64,000 nt of DNA, taken from Gnetum montanum. Lineage: Eukaryota; Streptophyta; Gnetopsida; Gnetales; Gnetaceae. Of this stretch, positions 36,201 through 48,769 are shown one piece after another. The DNA is taken from the NCBI GenBank assembly GCA_015680685.1, contig MNCI01022655.1:1085225-1149224 (forward strand). The letters are read 5' to 3'. A program made the translations under genes and the position numbers. The notes beneath the pieces are model-generated. The model saw only the letters and a list, made by a program, of their open reading frames with translations. It ran no database searches and was not told the origin of the DNA. Position 1 is the first letter of the stretch, and each line of letters starts with the position of its first letter.

Positions 36201-38110
36201 TATTCCCATGATTGAATGAAAACTTGTCCTTGAGTTCCTTACAAAATATTTGGAAGGTATGGGATTATTGACTAAATGACTATTGATAGTGGAATGGAAT
36301 GACTGACTTAGCATGCCTAATGAATAGATCAATAATACAATACATGATAGCATTAGTGTTCATGACCACAAAAGTGAACATTATACATAAATGACGTTTA
36401 GCCTTATTTGGCAACTAGAAGAGAAGAAGGAGAGAGAGAGAAGAGAACGAGACGTGTTGCTACGAATGCCAATATTGTGGCTATCTTTGTTCATCCATAT
36501 CCACACCACCAATCTTGCTCATTTCATAGACGTTCCAATTTTGGTCCATCCTGAGTGCATCCTCTAGGCCCAGTCCATTGTTTTATGATTGCCATCTACA
36601 CACAAAACATAGTCACAAATGAGCGAGGATAGATAAATCGCAATGTAGTTAATACCTTGCTTTGATGTGAAGTGGATTGGCTGAGTTGTGGTTATGGTAG
36701 ATACTAATTCTAGAGTTTTAACACTGGTGACTACCTAAGGTGTATGGGTTAGGAAAAATTCAAAAAAAATTCGTGCCTAGGCCCCCATGGCTAAGAGCAA
36801 ACCTCCAGAAGCAAAAGCATGGAGAAAGATAAGGAATAAGATAGGTGGAGAAAAAGTAACAATGGTAATGCCAATAAAATGGATGTCATGGATGGGGATG
36901 AAACAAAAGATGGTTCATTGCAGGAAATGTTTAAGGGAAAGAAGTTAACAAATTTACCAAAAAGGGATGTCAGTGGGTCCTCCCCAAAGTAGGCTCATGC
37001 CTTTAGTACCTTGGTAGACCCGCAAACCAAAGATTCTATAGGCTCTAGGAATGTCATTTGAAAGCAAGCGTTAAAAAATTACCCACAAGAAATTACCAAG
37101 GAAAAATAATGCATCAACCAAGATACAGACTAATGATAAACCCAACAATGAGGTGAGAAATTGAAAAGAAATGGTTAGAGGAGAGAATGGAATGGAAACC
37201 CAAAAATAAGGTTGCGTAAAGTCCCTTGTGTGTTTCATAGTTAATGTGATCATGTAGAACTCCTTCCAAATATGGACTCAAACCAACCATATTCAGTGAC
37301 CTCTCATCAACAAAATTGATCAACCCATCCACATAGAGCAACAAGAATGCCTCTACATAAATTCACTACCATTCCAAGTAGAGCAAGATGGAGAACCAAG
37401 AAGTGAGAAGGGGTCTTAGTTAGAGGGAACCTTCAGGCATGGGTAACATTTCTTTCTAGTTCCATAACTAGTGCATGTAGCCCAAGATCATTATTGTGTC
37501 TAAGGGGTGTGCTTTGAATTCCCATTTTTTTTTCCACATGAGAACCACACCATGGAAAGACTTATTTTTATGAACTTAGCTTATGGTGATTTGATGAATG
37601 GTCGAAATGGCAGAAAACCCAAAGAAAAAACATCCAAGCACTCAAGATAATAGCCAATAAAAATGCATAAAATCTCCTTGAAGTCACATCCTTTTCCTCC
37701 TTTGAGTCTTTCCTTAGTCTAAGAAATACCCAATCATCAATTCATTAATAGTTTCATTAAAGGAATGGACTATATAGTTCCAAGCTAAGAAAGACCATAG
37801 GAATTTATGGATGTATGAACATCATGGACTCATTTCTTGTTAATCAAAAGAACCATACCTTAATATTGACATCATACTTCAAAGGTAAAATCCAGACATT
37901 AGCAATCAATATGATATTATTCATAGCACCATCATGAACACTTATTGGATGACGAACAAAATAAAGTAATCACACAAAGAAATGGTAAAAATATGAATGA
38001 TGGTGGAAAAGAAAAATAAAAAGGATTAAAGAAATGTGTAAAATAAAAAAATTGTAAAAAAAATATGTAAAATAAAAAATGTGCAAAACAAAAACTTTGA
38101 AAGAACTGAG
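36201..38110 (-). other. 3' noncoding region of element B
   Basis: No gene. It is homologous to 10918-12804 in element A. It includes a GAGAGAGAGA run near 36430, a poly-T tract near 37530 and an A-rich tract at 37985-38100 directly after the coding end. On the minus strand that tract is U-rich, as in C. Confidence 0.65.
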
Positions 38111-39330
38111 AGCCTTCATTGGTTAGTTGAGGTGGCCATCTCCCCCATGACTGAGTTGGAAGGAGGAGATCTAAAATAATGAGCAAGGTTGCCCACTTAC
38201 AGAGGTAGCATATGTCCTAGCTGACCTAAACTCATGGAAAGGTTTTGTTTGTTGCACATTGACTAATAGTCTCTTATCTAGGCTCTCAGGTTTATATATG
38301 GTCATGACCCCTAAAGAAAAATTTGCATAGATATTGTAAGGTCCTTTCCACAATGTTTGAAATTTGGTACATTGTGACACATGTGTGGGGTTCTAGTAGA
38401 GAACCTTATCTCCTGGTTGGTACTTAACTCTCCTAATTTTCAGGTCATGACATTGTTTATTAAATGCCTTATGTGGCTCATTAGATGATAGGGCAACTAG
38501 TCAGTTCTCATCTAGCAAGTTAAGGATCATTAACCTTTGTTTTTGTGTTAGCTTGAGGTCAATGTTGAGGTCACATGTTGTGATTAGTGTACAAAGTTTT
38601 GCTTGGATAGGGAGGATTGGATGTTTTCCATACACTAACTCCTATGGAGAGTAGCCTATAGGGAGTTTCCACATGGAGCTGTATGCCCAAAAAGCATCAT
38701 TCAGTTTAGTACTTCAATCTAACCTATATTTGCTAATAGTTCTAGTCAGTATCTTGGTAATCTCCCTATTGGTGACCTCGGCTTGACCAGTTTCTTGGGG
38801 GTGATATGGTGTAGTCAATTTGTGCTCAACCCCTAAGCATTGTATTAGCTTTCAAAAAGTTGCACTTGTAAAGTGTGTACCATTATCTGAGATAAGTGCA
38901 CATGGCACACCAAACCTATTGATGACTTGTTGTTGAACCAATCGGGCAACTATAGATGATGTGTAATCTTTAACAACAACTACTTCAGCCCATTTTGTTA
39001 AGTAGTCTATGGCAACTATGGTGTAAGCTTTTACATTGGACATTAGTGTAATGGACCCCATGAAATCAATTCCCCAAATGTCAAAGGGTTCTAATGGTTG
39101 AATCCATTGTTGCAGACCTTCCATTCTAGCAGTCATTCCCCCATCACGTTGACAGTGTTCATAGGATTGGACAAAGTGATGGGTGTCCCAGAACAAAGTA
39201 TGCCAATAATACCTTGTAAGCAGGATCTTAATCACTATTCGTTTCCCAGCATAGTGACCCCCACAAGGGCCCTCATGAGCATCTTGGAGAACTCTCAGTT
39301 GATCTCTATTGGGAACATACCATCAAACCA
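38111..39330 (-). pseudogene. Integrase of element B, decayed
   Basis: Zinc-binding region and core on the minus strand. Cys/His remnants (SYEHCQRDGG, about 39155) are followed by EPFDIWGIDFMGSI (about 39085) with the first catalytic Asp, and VPCALISDNGTHF (about 38900) with the second. The C-terminal part reads LWKGPYNIYANFSLG (about 38340) and ends with FQISPFQLSHGRDGHL near 38130. No chromodomain. Best preserved integrase of the three Athila-like copies, but stops separate its parts. Confidence 0.85.
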
Positions 39331-39577
39331 AGCCTTCGGGACATACTTTGTAAAGTTATCCATTGATTTCCATAAAGTACTTGGCTCTGTGAAGAAACTA
39401 TTATTTCTTCTTAAGGTCCAAGTCTTGTGGTTTTTGTTGGGTAAGGAGATAGGTTAGAATGCTACTATACTAGTTTTTCTCTATAGGTGATTGGTCATTC
39501 ACTACATTGGCAAAGAGGAACTCATTAGGGAAGTGATTAGAAATAGGATACTCATCCTCTTTATTGTCCCATCACAA

Positions 39578-40850
39578 CTAAGGTAAATGATTGGCAACTA
39601 CGTTCTCAATGTATTTATGATCAATCATCATTAGATCGAACTCTTGTAGGATTACCAACCATCGTATAATAAGGGGGCTTACCATTGGCTTATTCATGAA
39701 GAACCAAATTGCACTATGATCTATGTGTATGAATACTTTGTATTCCAATACATAGTGCCTAAATTTTTCTAGTACAAACACTACAACCATTAATTCTTTT
39801 TCTGTAGTAGTGTAGTTAAGTTGTGCACCAATAATACTTTTACTTGCACAATGGATATAATAAGGAAATTTTTTATGATGTAACTGTGTAAGTACGACTC
39901 CTAAGGCATAGTTGGACGCATCAGTCATGACATGGAATGGTTTGGACTTGTCAGGAGCTTGTAGAATGGGTGTTTCTACTAGCGTTTGTTTCAAAGTTTG
40001 GAAGGTGAGTTCGCATTCCCTGGTCCACTCGAGGGGTACATCCTTTTTTGTTAGCTCTACCAATGGTTTGGAAATCTTCAAAAAGTTCTCTATGAATCTC
40101 CTATAGTAGCTAGTGTGCCCAAGGAATGATTGAATGTCTTTGATAGTTTCCGGTTGATGGGTAATTCCTTGGATGACCTTGATTTTCTCAAGGTCTACCT
40201 CTATCCCTACATGTGAAATTTTATGTCCAAGTACTACACTTTCTTGGAGCATTAAATGGATTTTCTGCTAGCTGAGCATTAGATTAGTCTCTACGCATCG
40301 TTTTAGCACTTTCCCTAATATGTCCAAGGCTTGATCAAAACTTGCTCCATAAGTGGAGAAGTAATTCATAAAGAATTCCACACCATTTCCTATCTACTAT
40401 TGGAATATGCTTAGAACTAAGCATTGAAATGTGGCAGGGGCATTGCACAAGCCAAAATACATTTTTTTATATGTAAATGCTCCCCAACGACTAGTGAACA
40501 TAGTTTTGGCTTCATCTTTTGGGGCTATTTTCATTTGGTTGTATCTACTATAGCCATCCAAAAAACTATAATAGCAATGCCCTGCGATTGTGTCCAAGAC
40601 TTGGTCAACAAATGGTAATGAAAAGTGATCATTAAATGTTGCCATATTTAGTAGCCTAAAATCTATACACATCCTCCATTTACCTCCCATTTTAGGCATG
40701 ATTACTAAAGGGCTAACCCATTCACTATCAACAATGAGGTATATGAACCTAGCCTTTAGAAGCTGTTTGATTTCTTCTTTCACTACTTCCTTCAACTTTA
40801 GGTTCAATCACCTTTGTGGTTGTTTTCAAGCCTTCATGGAGGAGTAACTG
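39578..40850 (-). pseudogene. Reverse transcriptase and RNase H of element B, decayed
   Basis: RT motifs: SEWVSPLVIMPK (about 40725), WRMCIDFRLLN (40680), DHFSLPFVDQVLDTI (40630), CYYSFLDGYSRYNQM (40580), YFGLCNAPATFQCLVLSIF (40450). The active site reads FMNYFSTYG (about 40365), so both catalytic Asp positions are changed. Connection and RNase H follow from 40252 to 39578 with GHTSYYRRFIENF, FHVMTDASNYALGVVL and LNYTTTEKELMVVVFVLEKF. The sequence is Athila-like (FGLCNAPATFQ rather than the Tat form). Confidence 0.88.
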
Positions 40851-41299
40851 TAAATCCTATGCTAGCATATCCTAGGATCAATTTGAGTTAATTCTGAATA
40901 TGACCAAGTGAAGGCTTTTGACCACTTGTTTATTACCCTGAGTAGACTTTCCTTTTGTTGTGTAGCAAGTCTTATGTTTATGATTACCAGTTTCCCATTC
41001 TTAAGGAACATTTACTCCATATTGGTGGGCAATGATTTTAGCTCTAGGGGATCTTGTTTAATTTTCTTGGGAATTTCCAACTTCCCCTAGTTTTTTTTTT
41101 CTAAGTTAGAACTAGGAAGTTGGTAGTGGACTTGCTCTAATGCATCAATGCTATCTATATAAGTGCAAGTGAAACCCTCAGTAAATTCCATGCATATAAG
41201 CAAGCTACTTTCCTAGTCAGCTATTAGCCACCAGCTGTCTTCTTGTCATGTGGTTGGTGCATACAGGAACCTTTGTATATTGATCATTTATGCACACTG

Positions 41300-41980
41300 A
41301 TTGCATGTAGGCAATGTTAAACTTTGCACAACCCATGATCTCTGCACACAATTGCACCCTATGTCACTATATGCGATGCATGGAACCTTCTTCTTCTTGA
41401 TCTTTCCAAAAGTATTTTCCTTAGATATTTCTAGTGAAAGATTTCATATTCCTATGTCCACATTGATAGAGCTTAGCCATGCCATTCCCATTATGATTGG
41501 GAAGTTTCCCTTTTTGTTATTCACTCGGATCACCAGGAAGTTAGCTAGATCTGGCCACCCACAAATAGTGGTAACAATATCCTCCAGTAATCCCAAGGGA
41601 AGAATGATGGACTAGTTAGCTAACTCTAACAAAATTTTTCTCTTTTTTGATGGGTGTAGGTTCCAGGAATTATACATTTCTTGAAATATTATGTTGACAC
41701 TAGAGCCTAAATTCAAAAGAGCTTTGCATGGCTACTTCCCAGTAATTTGTAGATAGATTAGGAGACTCCCAGGATTAAAGAATTTCCTGGAAAGGTGGCT
41801 AGATTTCATCCAATCAGTAATGGCATATGTTAACATGATCGTATGCATTGAATGTAGTGTTAAGTTTGAAGGGGGATCCGAAACTTTAGTTGATATTAAG
41901 GCATCCAATGACTCAGCCACTTGCGGTTGCCTTGGGGATAAGGTAACCATTGGGATGTTTTCCATTTTTTTAATCATGGC
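41300..41980 (-). pseudogene. Retropepsin of element B, decayed
   Basis: On the minus strand the region aligns with the protease of A: a GSLLIYLQITGK stretch (about 41740), then an altered active-site region near 41700, then the INLGLLEDIV-like block and IIMGMAWLSSI (about 41480). The DSG triplet is eroded. Frames are broken by several stops. Confidence 0.7.
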
Positions 41981-42049
41981 TCAAGTGCATATATTCAAAA
42001 CTCCTCTAACTGTGAGATTATAGGGAAACATCCCTTAGGATGTTCATAT

Positions 42050-43862
42050 TAACAAATCTTACATCCACTATCATTGTCTGTATCTGAGTCAACAACCTCT
42101 TCAATAATAGCAACTTTACCCTTACCCTCATTACGTGCATTTTCTGCTTCTCTCTTTTTCCTTTTATCATGGTCACTACCTCGCTTCCTAGAATCCTTTA
42201 CTACTTTGAGCATAGTTTAAAACCTACTATCCAGGGAGTCCTAAATTTTTTCTAACTTTTCCGATACTTCTAATGCTAACTTTTGAATAGGCAAGGATTT
42301 CCTCTTCACCATCTCTTTGAGTGGTCATTCTTCCTTATCCTTACAGAAACTTACTCCCTTCTTTGGTGGGAAGGATCTCGGTTGTATTCTTCCACACTCT
42401 CTCTTTTTCATAGCTCACCTTCTTATTTAGCTACTTGGTCTAGCAATATGTGAATTTGATGGGACCTAAGCTCAGATAACCTTCCTTGGGCATAAGTCCC
42501 AATGGTCCTTCTTATTTCATGCCTAAGCCCATCTACAAGATGGCGTAGTTGATCCTGTTGCAAATAACCATGGCTAGGAAAATGATGTAAGAGTGCATAA
42601 TAGTAGCCCATGGTATCATCCAAGTGTTCATGACTTCCTTGTTTCCATCCTTGGATTTTCTTTCATAGGTTAGACACCCAGGAGTACATTTGGTACTTAT
42701 CATTAAATAGTTCTAACATCGTACTTCACCTATGAATGGGTTCCAGTTCTAAGGACTAGTACCAGCTTTCAGCTTCTTTTGTTAGTGTTCGTGGGAACAA
42801 CTTAAGCTTTTTCCACTTGTTTTCTATGTTTTTCAAGGCACACGCATCATGAAATGCTTGTAAGTGATGTTTTTCATGTCTAGCCTCTTGATCCTACTAT
42901 CTTTTTGGTGCCTTGTTGGAACTCTTACGACCTCAATTATATATAGCATGCTTCACATGGTGAGTAGGGGTTCATCATGATTATCTCATTTGTAATGTCT
43001 ATGATGTCTACATAGTTCCCTACTCTCCCTTCTTCTATGGCATGATTCCCTAGAGTTCCCTCATCCTCTATCTTGGTTGTCTCGTCTGTGACTTTCACTT
43101 TGTTTACCCTTATCCTCACGATATATTTTTCCATGGCTACATCTAGACACAGACGGAGATGGTGAAGGAGACGATGGAGGTGAAGAAGAAGGAGAACCAC
43201 CATCACAATGGTGTCTACTACCTTCGCTTCGGTGGTCTCTCCCTTGTTTGCGATTACGATCAAAATGCTCACCTTTACCATGCACCCTTGGTTGTTTTTC
43301 AGACTCTTTGTGTCTATTCGTGTTAGCACCTTGGTTGTGAATAGTGGAATGAAGGTTCTGATACATAACCCCTTGGCCAAAAGTTAAGGGGAGGAACATT
43401 GTTATGTGGGTGACTTCCTAAAGTAAGTTCATCATCCTCAATTTCACTTAAAACATGTATGACATCATTAGACCATTTTCGCTTTAAGGATTTATGGTGT
43501 CTCTCCTATTGTAAGTCCCTTTGATGTTGTACTTCAGTGGGATGATAGTCTCTTAAATCATAGTCTTACACAATGTACTCTGCATGTAATTGTTGCATGC
43601 CTATTCATGTGAGAGCACGAAGAAGCATACTTGCAACTGAACAGTTGGGAGGTAATGCTATGTTGCCTTCTAAGTCATGCTAATGTAGTTTTTCATCTTG
43701 GTGGAGAATAAAGGTGAAGTCAGGTACATATTCATCATGATGAATATATACCACACGATACTATTGAGGAATTGGCGGGTCAACATCATGTGTATTTTTC
43801 CGTTGATTTCTTCTTGTGTTAGCCCTAGGTGGTGAAGTGCTTTTGTGCGAAGAAGAAGACAT
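42050..43862 (-). pseudogene. gag of element B, decayed
   Basis: It starts at ATG 43862 (MSSSSHKSTSP, as in A). A Ser-rich linker with SSSPPSSPSPSPSVS (about 43150) is followed by the gag core (YYALLHHFPSHGYLQQDQL, about 42560) and the knuckle near 42060, which keeps YEHPKGC. Stops and frameshifts divide it. Confidence 0.8.
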
Positions 43863-43973
43863 CTTGTCTTGTTTAGTGTGCTATGTACTATTACCTTTTC
43901 TTAACCAACCCTAAGGATTTGTTCCAATGATGCAAATCATTTCCTAAGTTTTACTTAGTGCAAAAACATCTAA

Positions 43974-43993
43974 GTCCCTGACAATGATGCTAA
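43974..43993 (-). other. Primer binding site of element B
   Basis: TTAGCATCATTGTCAGGGAC on the minus strand touches the 5' LTR. It differs from the site of C at three positions, each a transition. Confidence 0.7.
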
Positions 43994-44801
43994 TGATGAG
44001 CACCGAGGTACCCCTACACCCAACCATACGAATACGAGCATTTCATGCATGATCTAGTCGAATTCCAAGGACTAAATGCCTATGTGCTTGTGTGGAACAA
44101 TAACGGGTTGATTAATCATTATCTTCCAAAACTTACTTGTATGTCACAGTTGTATGGTTAAGTAAGCTTGAGGCATATGATTTTTATGGCTTTTATGTGT
44201 CTTATATCCTGTGCTAATAAGGAGGGAAGAGAGAGATAACTAAGTAACTAATCTAATTTAACTATTCATTAACTACGTTCTAAGTACTCCTAACACTAGT
44301 ATCCGTTCCCACTTGCCATACACATCCTGAGCCAGTGCAATGCTACTGGGATTACCAAACACTAATCGTTATTGGATTACCAAGTACCACACGCATGCTC
44401 AAAGTGGTTTTACTGAGTATATTTAACTAAGAGAGTTGTAGGGCAAGAGAAATAATTAATTAACTATGAAATAATTAAATAATAATTAACAATAATTAAT
44501 CTATTTTGTATGCTACAAGGTTTATCATAAAGTTCATCTTTATTGCCATACACGAAGTGTGCTTAGGTACACAATGCTCAAATAAAGATCCGTTCACTCT
44601 ATGACTCCTACTATGGGCACATAGAAATAATTCTAACTATGAAGGGAGAAAATGGCAAGAGTTTAGCTAAGGGACTAATTCTTAACTATGGAAACCAAGG
44701 GTGCTACCTCTTATTTATAGATAAGAAGACAGGCTGTGATATCTGGTATTTGATATCTCATGGTCGATTTGATATCATGTACGCGATATCATAGTTCATC
44801 A
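43994..44801 (-). repeat. 5' LTR of element B
   Basis: 808 bp from TGATGAGCACCGAGG to AGTTCATCA. Minus-strand TATA box at 44712-44719. GATATC-type motifs lie at 44735-44790. Confidence 0.9.
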
Positions 44802-45046
44802 CACTTCTTGTGATCCACCCCATAGCATCACTGAACCCACTCTTTTTTAGCTTCTAGGTCTACCTATGTTGAGATTTTAGCCAAATTTTCCCCTATGTTA
44901 GATAAACCCAAGATATTTACAATGACCTTAATTAAGTAGAAGATGGTGATGTTTGTGATTTTCACCAATGCATCCACTTGTTAGTTATTCCAAAATAGGT
45001 AACTATACTCCATGTATCATTCTCCACTGTTAAAGAGAATGGACCG
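44802..45046 (-). pseudogene. Extra ORF of element H, upstream part
   Basis: The frame of the extra ORF continues here beyond element B for about 80 codons (for example ITIFYLIKVIVNILGL and NIGENLAKIS), with a few stops. Upstream it meets the T1 LTR at 45047, so the N-terminus is lost or lies elsewhere. Confidence 0.6.
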
Positions 45047-45595
45047 TGTAGCACTTGAAAACGTTAGTGGCTAAAAAACTGAGAGGTCACCAGGCGTACA
45101 GCCTAACATCAGATCCGTGTGAGGGCTGAGCTAGAGAAAAATGGAAACAAGGTTCGTTGAATAGTCTGGTCGATTAGATAGAGACTTAACCAGTGTACAA
45201 TAACCTTTTGCAAACATTTGATTTAAAGATGTTATAGGTGTAACTTAAGCGATGAGCGAAAAATGTAAACTGCTAGAGAATGATGTAAAATATGATAATA
45301 GCAAAGTGAAATGAAACAGCCTTGGGTAAGAAAGTGCACTGCCCCAAGATTGGGGGATTTGATCTCTATTTGGCTGAAAGGTGTACAACTGTGGTGTAGT
45401 GTGAACAAGAATAACTTACAACAAAGAAGTATGGTGACAGCTCCTTGGATTGCTGTCAACAACTTGCTAACAAGAACTCTCTACTTGCCAATCTTCATGC
45501 CAATGCTAATCACTAGAAAGCCAAAATGCCAAAATGCTCATTGCAAGAAAGCCAAGAATGCCAGAAGCCAACCCTTTCAATGTTATTTTCTAGGG

Positions 45596-45603
45596 TGTTT
45601 ATA
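45596..45603 (-). promoter_or_regulatory. TATA box of the T1 LTR
   Basis: TATAAACA on the minus strand, homologous in context to the T3 box (TATAAATA at 18087). Confidence 0.55.
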
Positions 45604-46062
45604 GAGCCAAGGGTGTTAGAGAAATGTGGTTTGGATGCCACATGTCTTGGGTGCCATAGAGCACAAATCTGACTTTGCCATGCTGCTGTGTAATGTTGAA
45701 TGTGAAAACTACTACACTATGACCATATTGTTGAATCGGCATGTACCAAATCCCAATGAACTACAATATTTGTTACAAAGGATGCCAATGATGAATGCAA
45801 AGTGGAGCCTGCACTCCAGGACTACATCTTCCCTGCTCTTTTGAGCAAGGTCAAGCATAGGGACAACTTTGGGGATAACCAAGGGGTGAAAAATAAAGCA
45901 AACTGCTAATCTTTGTCTATTGAGGAGATGCCAAGACAAGAGTAACCGCTACCAACATGTTCTAGGGCTAACCAGAGATGCTTTGAGACTTTCATGCTAG
46001 TGTTATGCTACTTACGCTGCCCAGCATGTTGGCATAGCATAAACACTTACACACTATGTTGT

Positions 46063-47032
46063 GCTACGCTACGTAGCGTAGCCATCAGTCTAAGGGGAAC
46101 CTTGCCCAAAAGTTAAAAAAATACCTATCTAAGGCCTAGCTAGGCAAGCAATTGCAATCATTTCTTCCATGATGAAAGGTCCTAGGAGCTATGGAGTTCA
46201 TCCTTGGGACACTTTTATGCTTTGTGTCCTTACTACACTGTGATATGCTACATAGCATAGCCATCAATCTGAGGGGAACCTTGCCTGAAAGTCAAAAAAA
46301 AAACCTATCTAAGGCATAGCCTAGTAAGTAACTGTAACCCTATCTTTAATGCTAAAATGTCTTGCGACCTATGGAGTTCATCCTTGGGATACTTTTGTGC
46401 TTTGTGTCCTTGCTACACTGTGCTATGCTGCGTAGCATAGCACAACATAGTAGCTAATGTGACATGAATTTCAGCTCAATCTGCAATGCTTTGTTGAGAA
46501 ATTCTACTTAGGGCTCGAGGGGTGAAGTGGGACAGGTATTCTTGAAGGTATGAATGTGGCCAAGTGCAATCCATTTGCTAGGAACCACTTGGTAGGGGAC
46601 CTTTGTTCATTCTAACCCTACTATGCTATGCTACACTATGTAGCATAGCACAACGTAGCACCCAGTTTGGCTTGAATTCTAACTTACTTTGCAAACATTT
46701 TGTTACATAATGTTAGTCATGTGTGGTAGTAGAGGAAATCTATTTGAAAGTTGAAGAATGGGAAAATATGCTTACTCCATCAAAACCATCTATTTAGGAG
46801 TATTGTCAAAGTACATCCCTACTATGTTCTACTACGCTGCATAGCGTAGCATAGTGTAGCACACAAATTGAGATGATTTTTGACAAAACTTGCCACATTT
46901 TACTACATCATGTTGCTCATGAATCAAGGATGAAGTGGGGTAGATATCCTGAAGAACTAAGTCATTGTCAATCTGCATCTTGGGTGCCCAATCAGTCTTC
47001 CCAAGGCCTACTACGTTGTGCAACATAGTAGG
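46063..47032 (-). promoter_or_regulatory. Six evenly spaced palindromes in the T1 LTR
   Basis: Centres at about 46072, 46251, 46432, 46634, 46841 and 47020, spaced 179-207 bp. The first, GCTACGCTACGTAGCGTAGC (46063-46082), is a perfect 20-bp palindrome; the others are near-palindromes of the same TAGC(A/G)TAGC motif. Sequences between them share blocks such as AAGGGGAACCTTGCC and GAGTTCATCCTTGGGA, so these are worn tandem repeats with a conserved palindromic core. Confidence 0.8.
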
Positions 47033-47710
47033 TCTCATAGTTAGAAGATTTGCTGAACTATTTTGCTTATTCGGAACACCTTCGACAGCTCCTAGCATGG
47101 TCCCTTGGTAGACCATCTACTAGGTTAAGTATCAAGCTAGGCAAGCTAGGAGGTGTAGTAAGCCTATCAACCTAGGAGATAGAAAATTTGCCACACTGTA
47201 CGATCTACTGCTGGTGCCTTTTTCATGCAAACTGGCCTAATGGCTAGGTGTTACGTTGATTGTGCTAGAGAGGATAGTAGGCAGGCTTGAAAGTAGCTTT
47301 GCAGGTGTTAGGACTTCTGGGGTGCCATGTTGTCTACATTGTCCACCATGAAATCATGCTTCTAGGGATCCTTGCCTAAATTTTGGGACTACTGAATCAT
47401 GAGAGTCTCAAAATTTATGGTGTTTCAATGGCCCCTCTTTGTTGATGTCTAGAGGACCTACCCGAGAGACGTCGAGAAAGAATATGAAACCCCATGAAGA
47501 ATAAAACACCAACATCACTCTTTAGTGTCCACTTGGATGATGCTATGCTATGTTTGAGAGTGCCTATAGGGTGATGTAGGATAAGGGGGCAAGGGATAGA
47601 TTTGAGGAAATAGGTTTGGGGATGGGATGAATTTAACATGCAATAGTTTATAGAAATGTTGCAATATCATGATCCCTCGTCAGAGTGCTTGTGAGGAAGT
47701 TAGCGTGCAT

Positions 47711-48769
47711 GAGTGTCTTTTTTTTTAGCTTTTCTACTCTTTTTCATTCTTGTGCTTTTATTTTGTTGTACACCCATGTTCACTTGCAAACAACCTTGTT
47801 GTTGTTGCAAGACAGGTGTTTCCTCCTCAAGATGAGTTGTGTTACATCCAGGTGGGGCTTTGACCTGCCTATTGATGCTTCCCATGGGGCAAGTTACGTT
47901 ATGCCCATCATGGACTTGGTGGTTGGGCATGTAAAAGGGCTTCATGTGCATCAATGAAACTTGTGAAGAGGATATGGGAAGTTTTGGGTATAGGGAATGG
48001 AGGATTAAGTTGGCTAAATAGGAGAGTATGGTGTGTACTCCCAAGTAGCTAAACTAATTAAAGTGATCACTTTGGAACAATGTAGTGTCTTGCTCTCATG
48101 GAAAATTTCATCCCTCAATAATGCTATCTCAACTTTTATCTTGCAAAAAAAATAGAAAGAAAACCAAGAAAATAAACCATGAAATGAAGTGAGGGAAAAG
48201 TCCTACTTTTTCTAGACATTGCTAGGGTGGTGAGTGTTGTGTCTAACATGCATGATGTCCAAAGAAGGAAGGCTAGCATGGGTTCCAATGGCAATAGGCT
48301 AGAAAGGTTAGCATTGAAGAGGCTAGGAGCAATGATGATGTGGGTGCTCAAAATTCATTACCCAAGGCAAACATCATGCAATCCAATTGCAAGGCAAGAA
48401 GCTTAATAGCTGAACATCTTTTGGGCTCGGATGATGGCGAGGGTTGGAGGATGGAAACCTTGTGGCTAGGCTGCAATAGAGTTAGGACTCTACCAGTAGG
48501 TGTTGATGGCAAGAGCTACTGCCAAGATGACTGGCTATGATAACGGTAGCTTCGAAAGGTTAGGAAGATGTCAAATAAAATATTCAAAATATTAGCAAGA
48601 TGCCAAGGGTAGTGATGCTGCATGTGTTCCAAAGGATTTTTTCTTGGTGACATGAACTACATTCTAGAACTACAACATCCCACCCCATGTTGTCTAGGAG
48701 GCTTAGAGGTGTGCACGCTTGCTTGTTCACAAGATTCACATGTGTGCACTAGAAAGCGTTGTACTACAA
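47711..48769 (-). other. Noncoding stretch between T1 tail repeats and LTR
   Basis: No credible reading frame. Homologous in part to about 16770-17460 of T3 on the other strand. Start and end of the LTR may lie within it. Confidence 0.4.

Larger units (their letters stand above)
35365..44801 (-). mobile_element. Athila-like element B, full length, inserted in the extra ORF of H
   Basis: 9,437 bp with both LTRs, primer site, gag, protease, RT, RNase H and integrase on the minus strand. Flanks read TACTT (35360-35364) and CACTT (44802-44806), a 5-bp target duplication with one change. Removing the element and one duplication copy leaves the reading frame of H continuous in phase, which confirms the insertion. 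By eye, about nine in ten aligned LTR positions agree, so B is younger than C. Confidence 0.9.
32909..45046 (-). mobile_element. Element H internal 3' part, split by element B
   Basis: From the polypurine tract (32909 onward) a noncoding leader of about 235 bp leads to a long extra ORF (33145-35364), interrupted by element B and resumed at 44802-45046. The Tat-like T1 LTR follows at 45047. gag-protease remnant F (59291-62215) is on the same strand and in the right order to be the 5' half of H, with the RT-integrase part lost where T1 now lies. That link is inferred. Confidence 0.6.
45047..47710 (-). repeat. 3' LTR of T1 (right boundary uncertain)
   Basis: The left end TGTAGCAC at 45047 was placed by aligning with the T3 end (both end TACA in element sense). 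Minus-strand TATA box at 45596-45603. Six palindromes lie upstream of it (46063-47032). The right boundary is set at the A-run (47718-47726) that may be the polypurine tract. Short plus-strand open stretches at 45311-45844 are not credible genes. Confidence 0.55.

Noticed and set aside
45311-45844. Two plus-strand open frames
   Set aside because: They lie inside the T1 LTR around its promoter and have no homologue in T3.
46063-47032. Regularly spaced palindromes as a CRISPR-like array
   Set aside because: Unit length near 190 bp, degenerate repeats and plant context; they are LTR tandem repeats.
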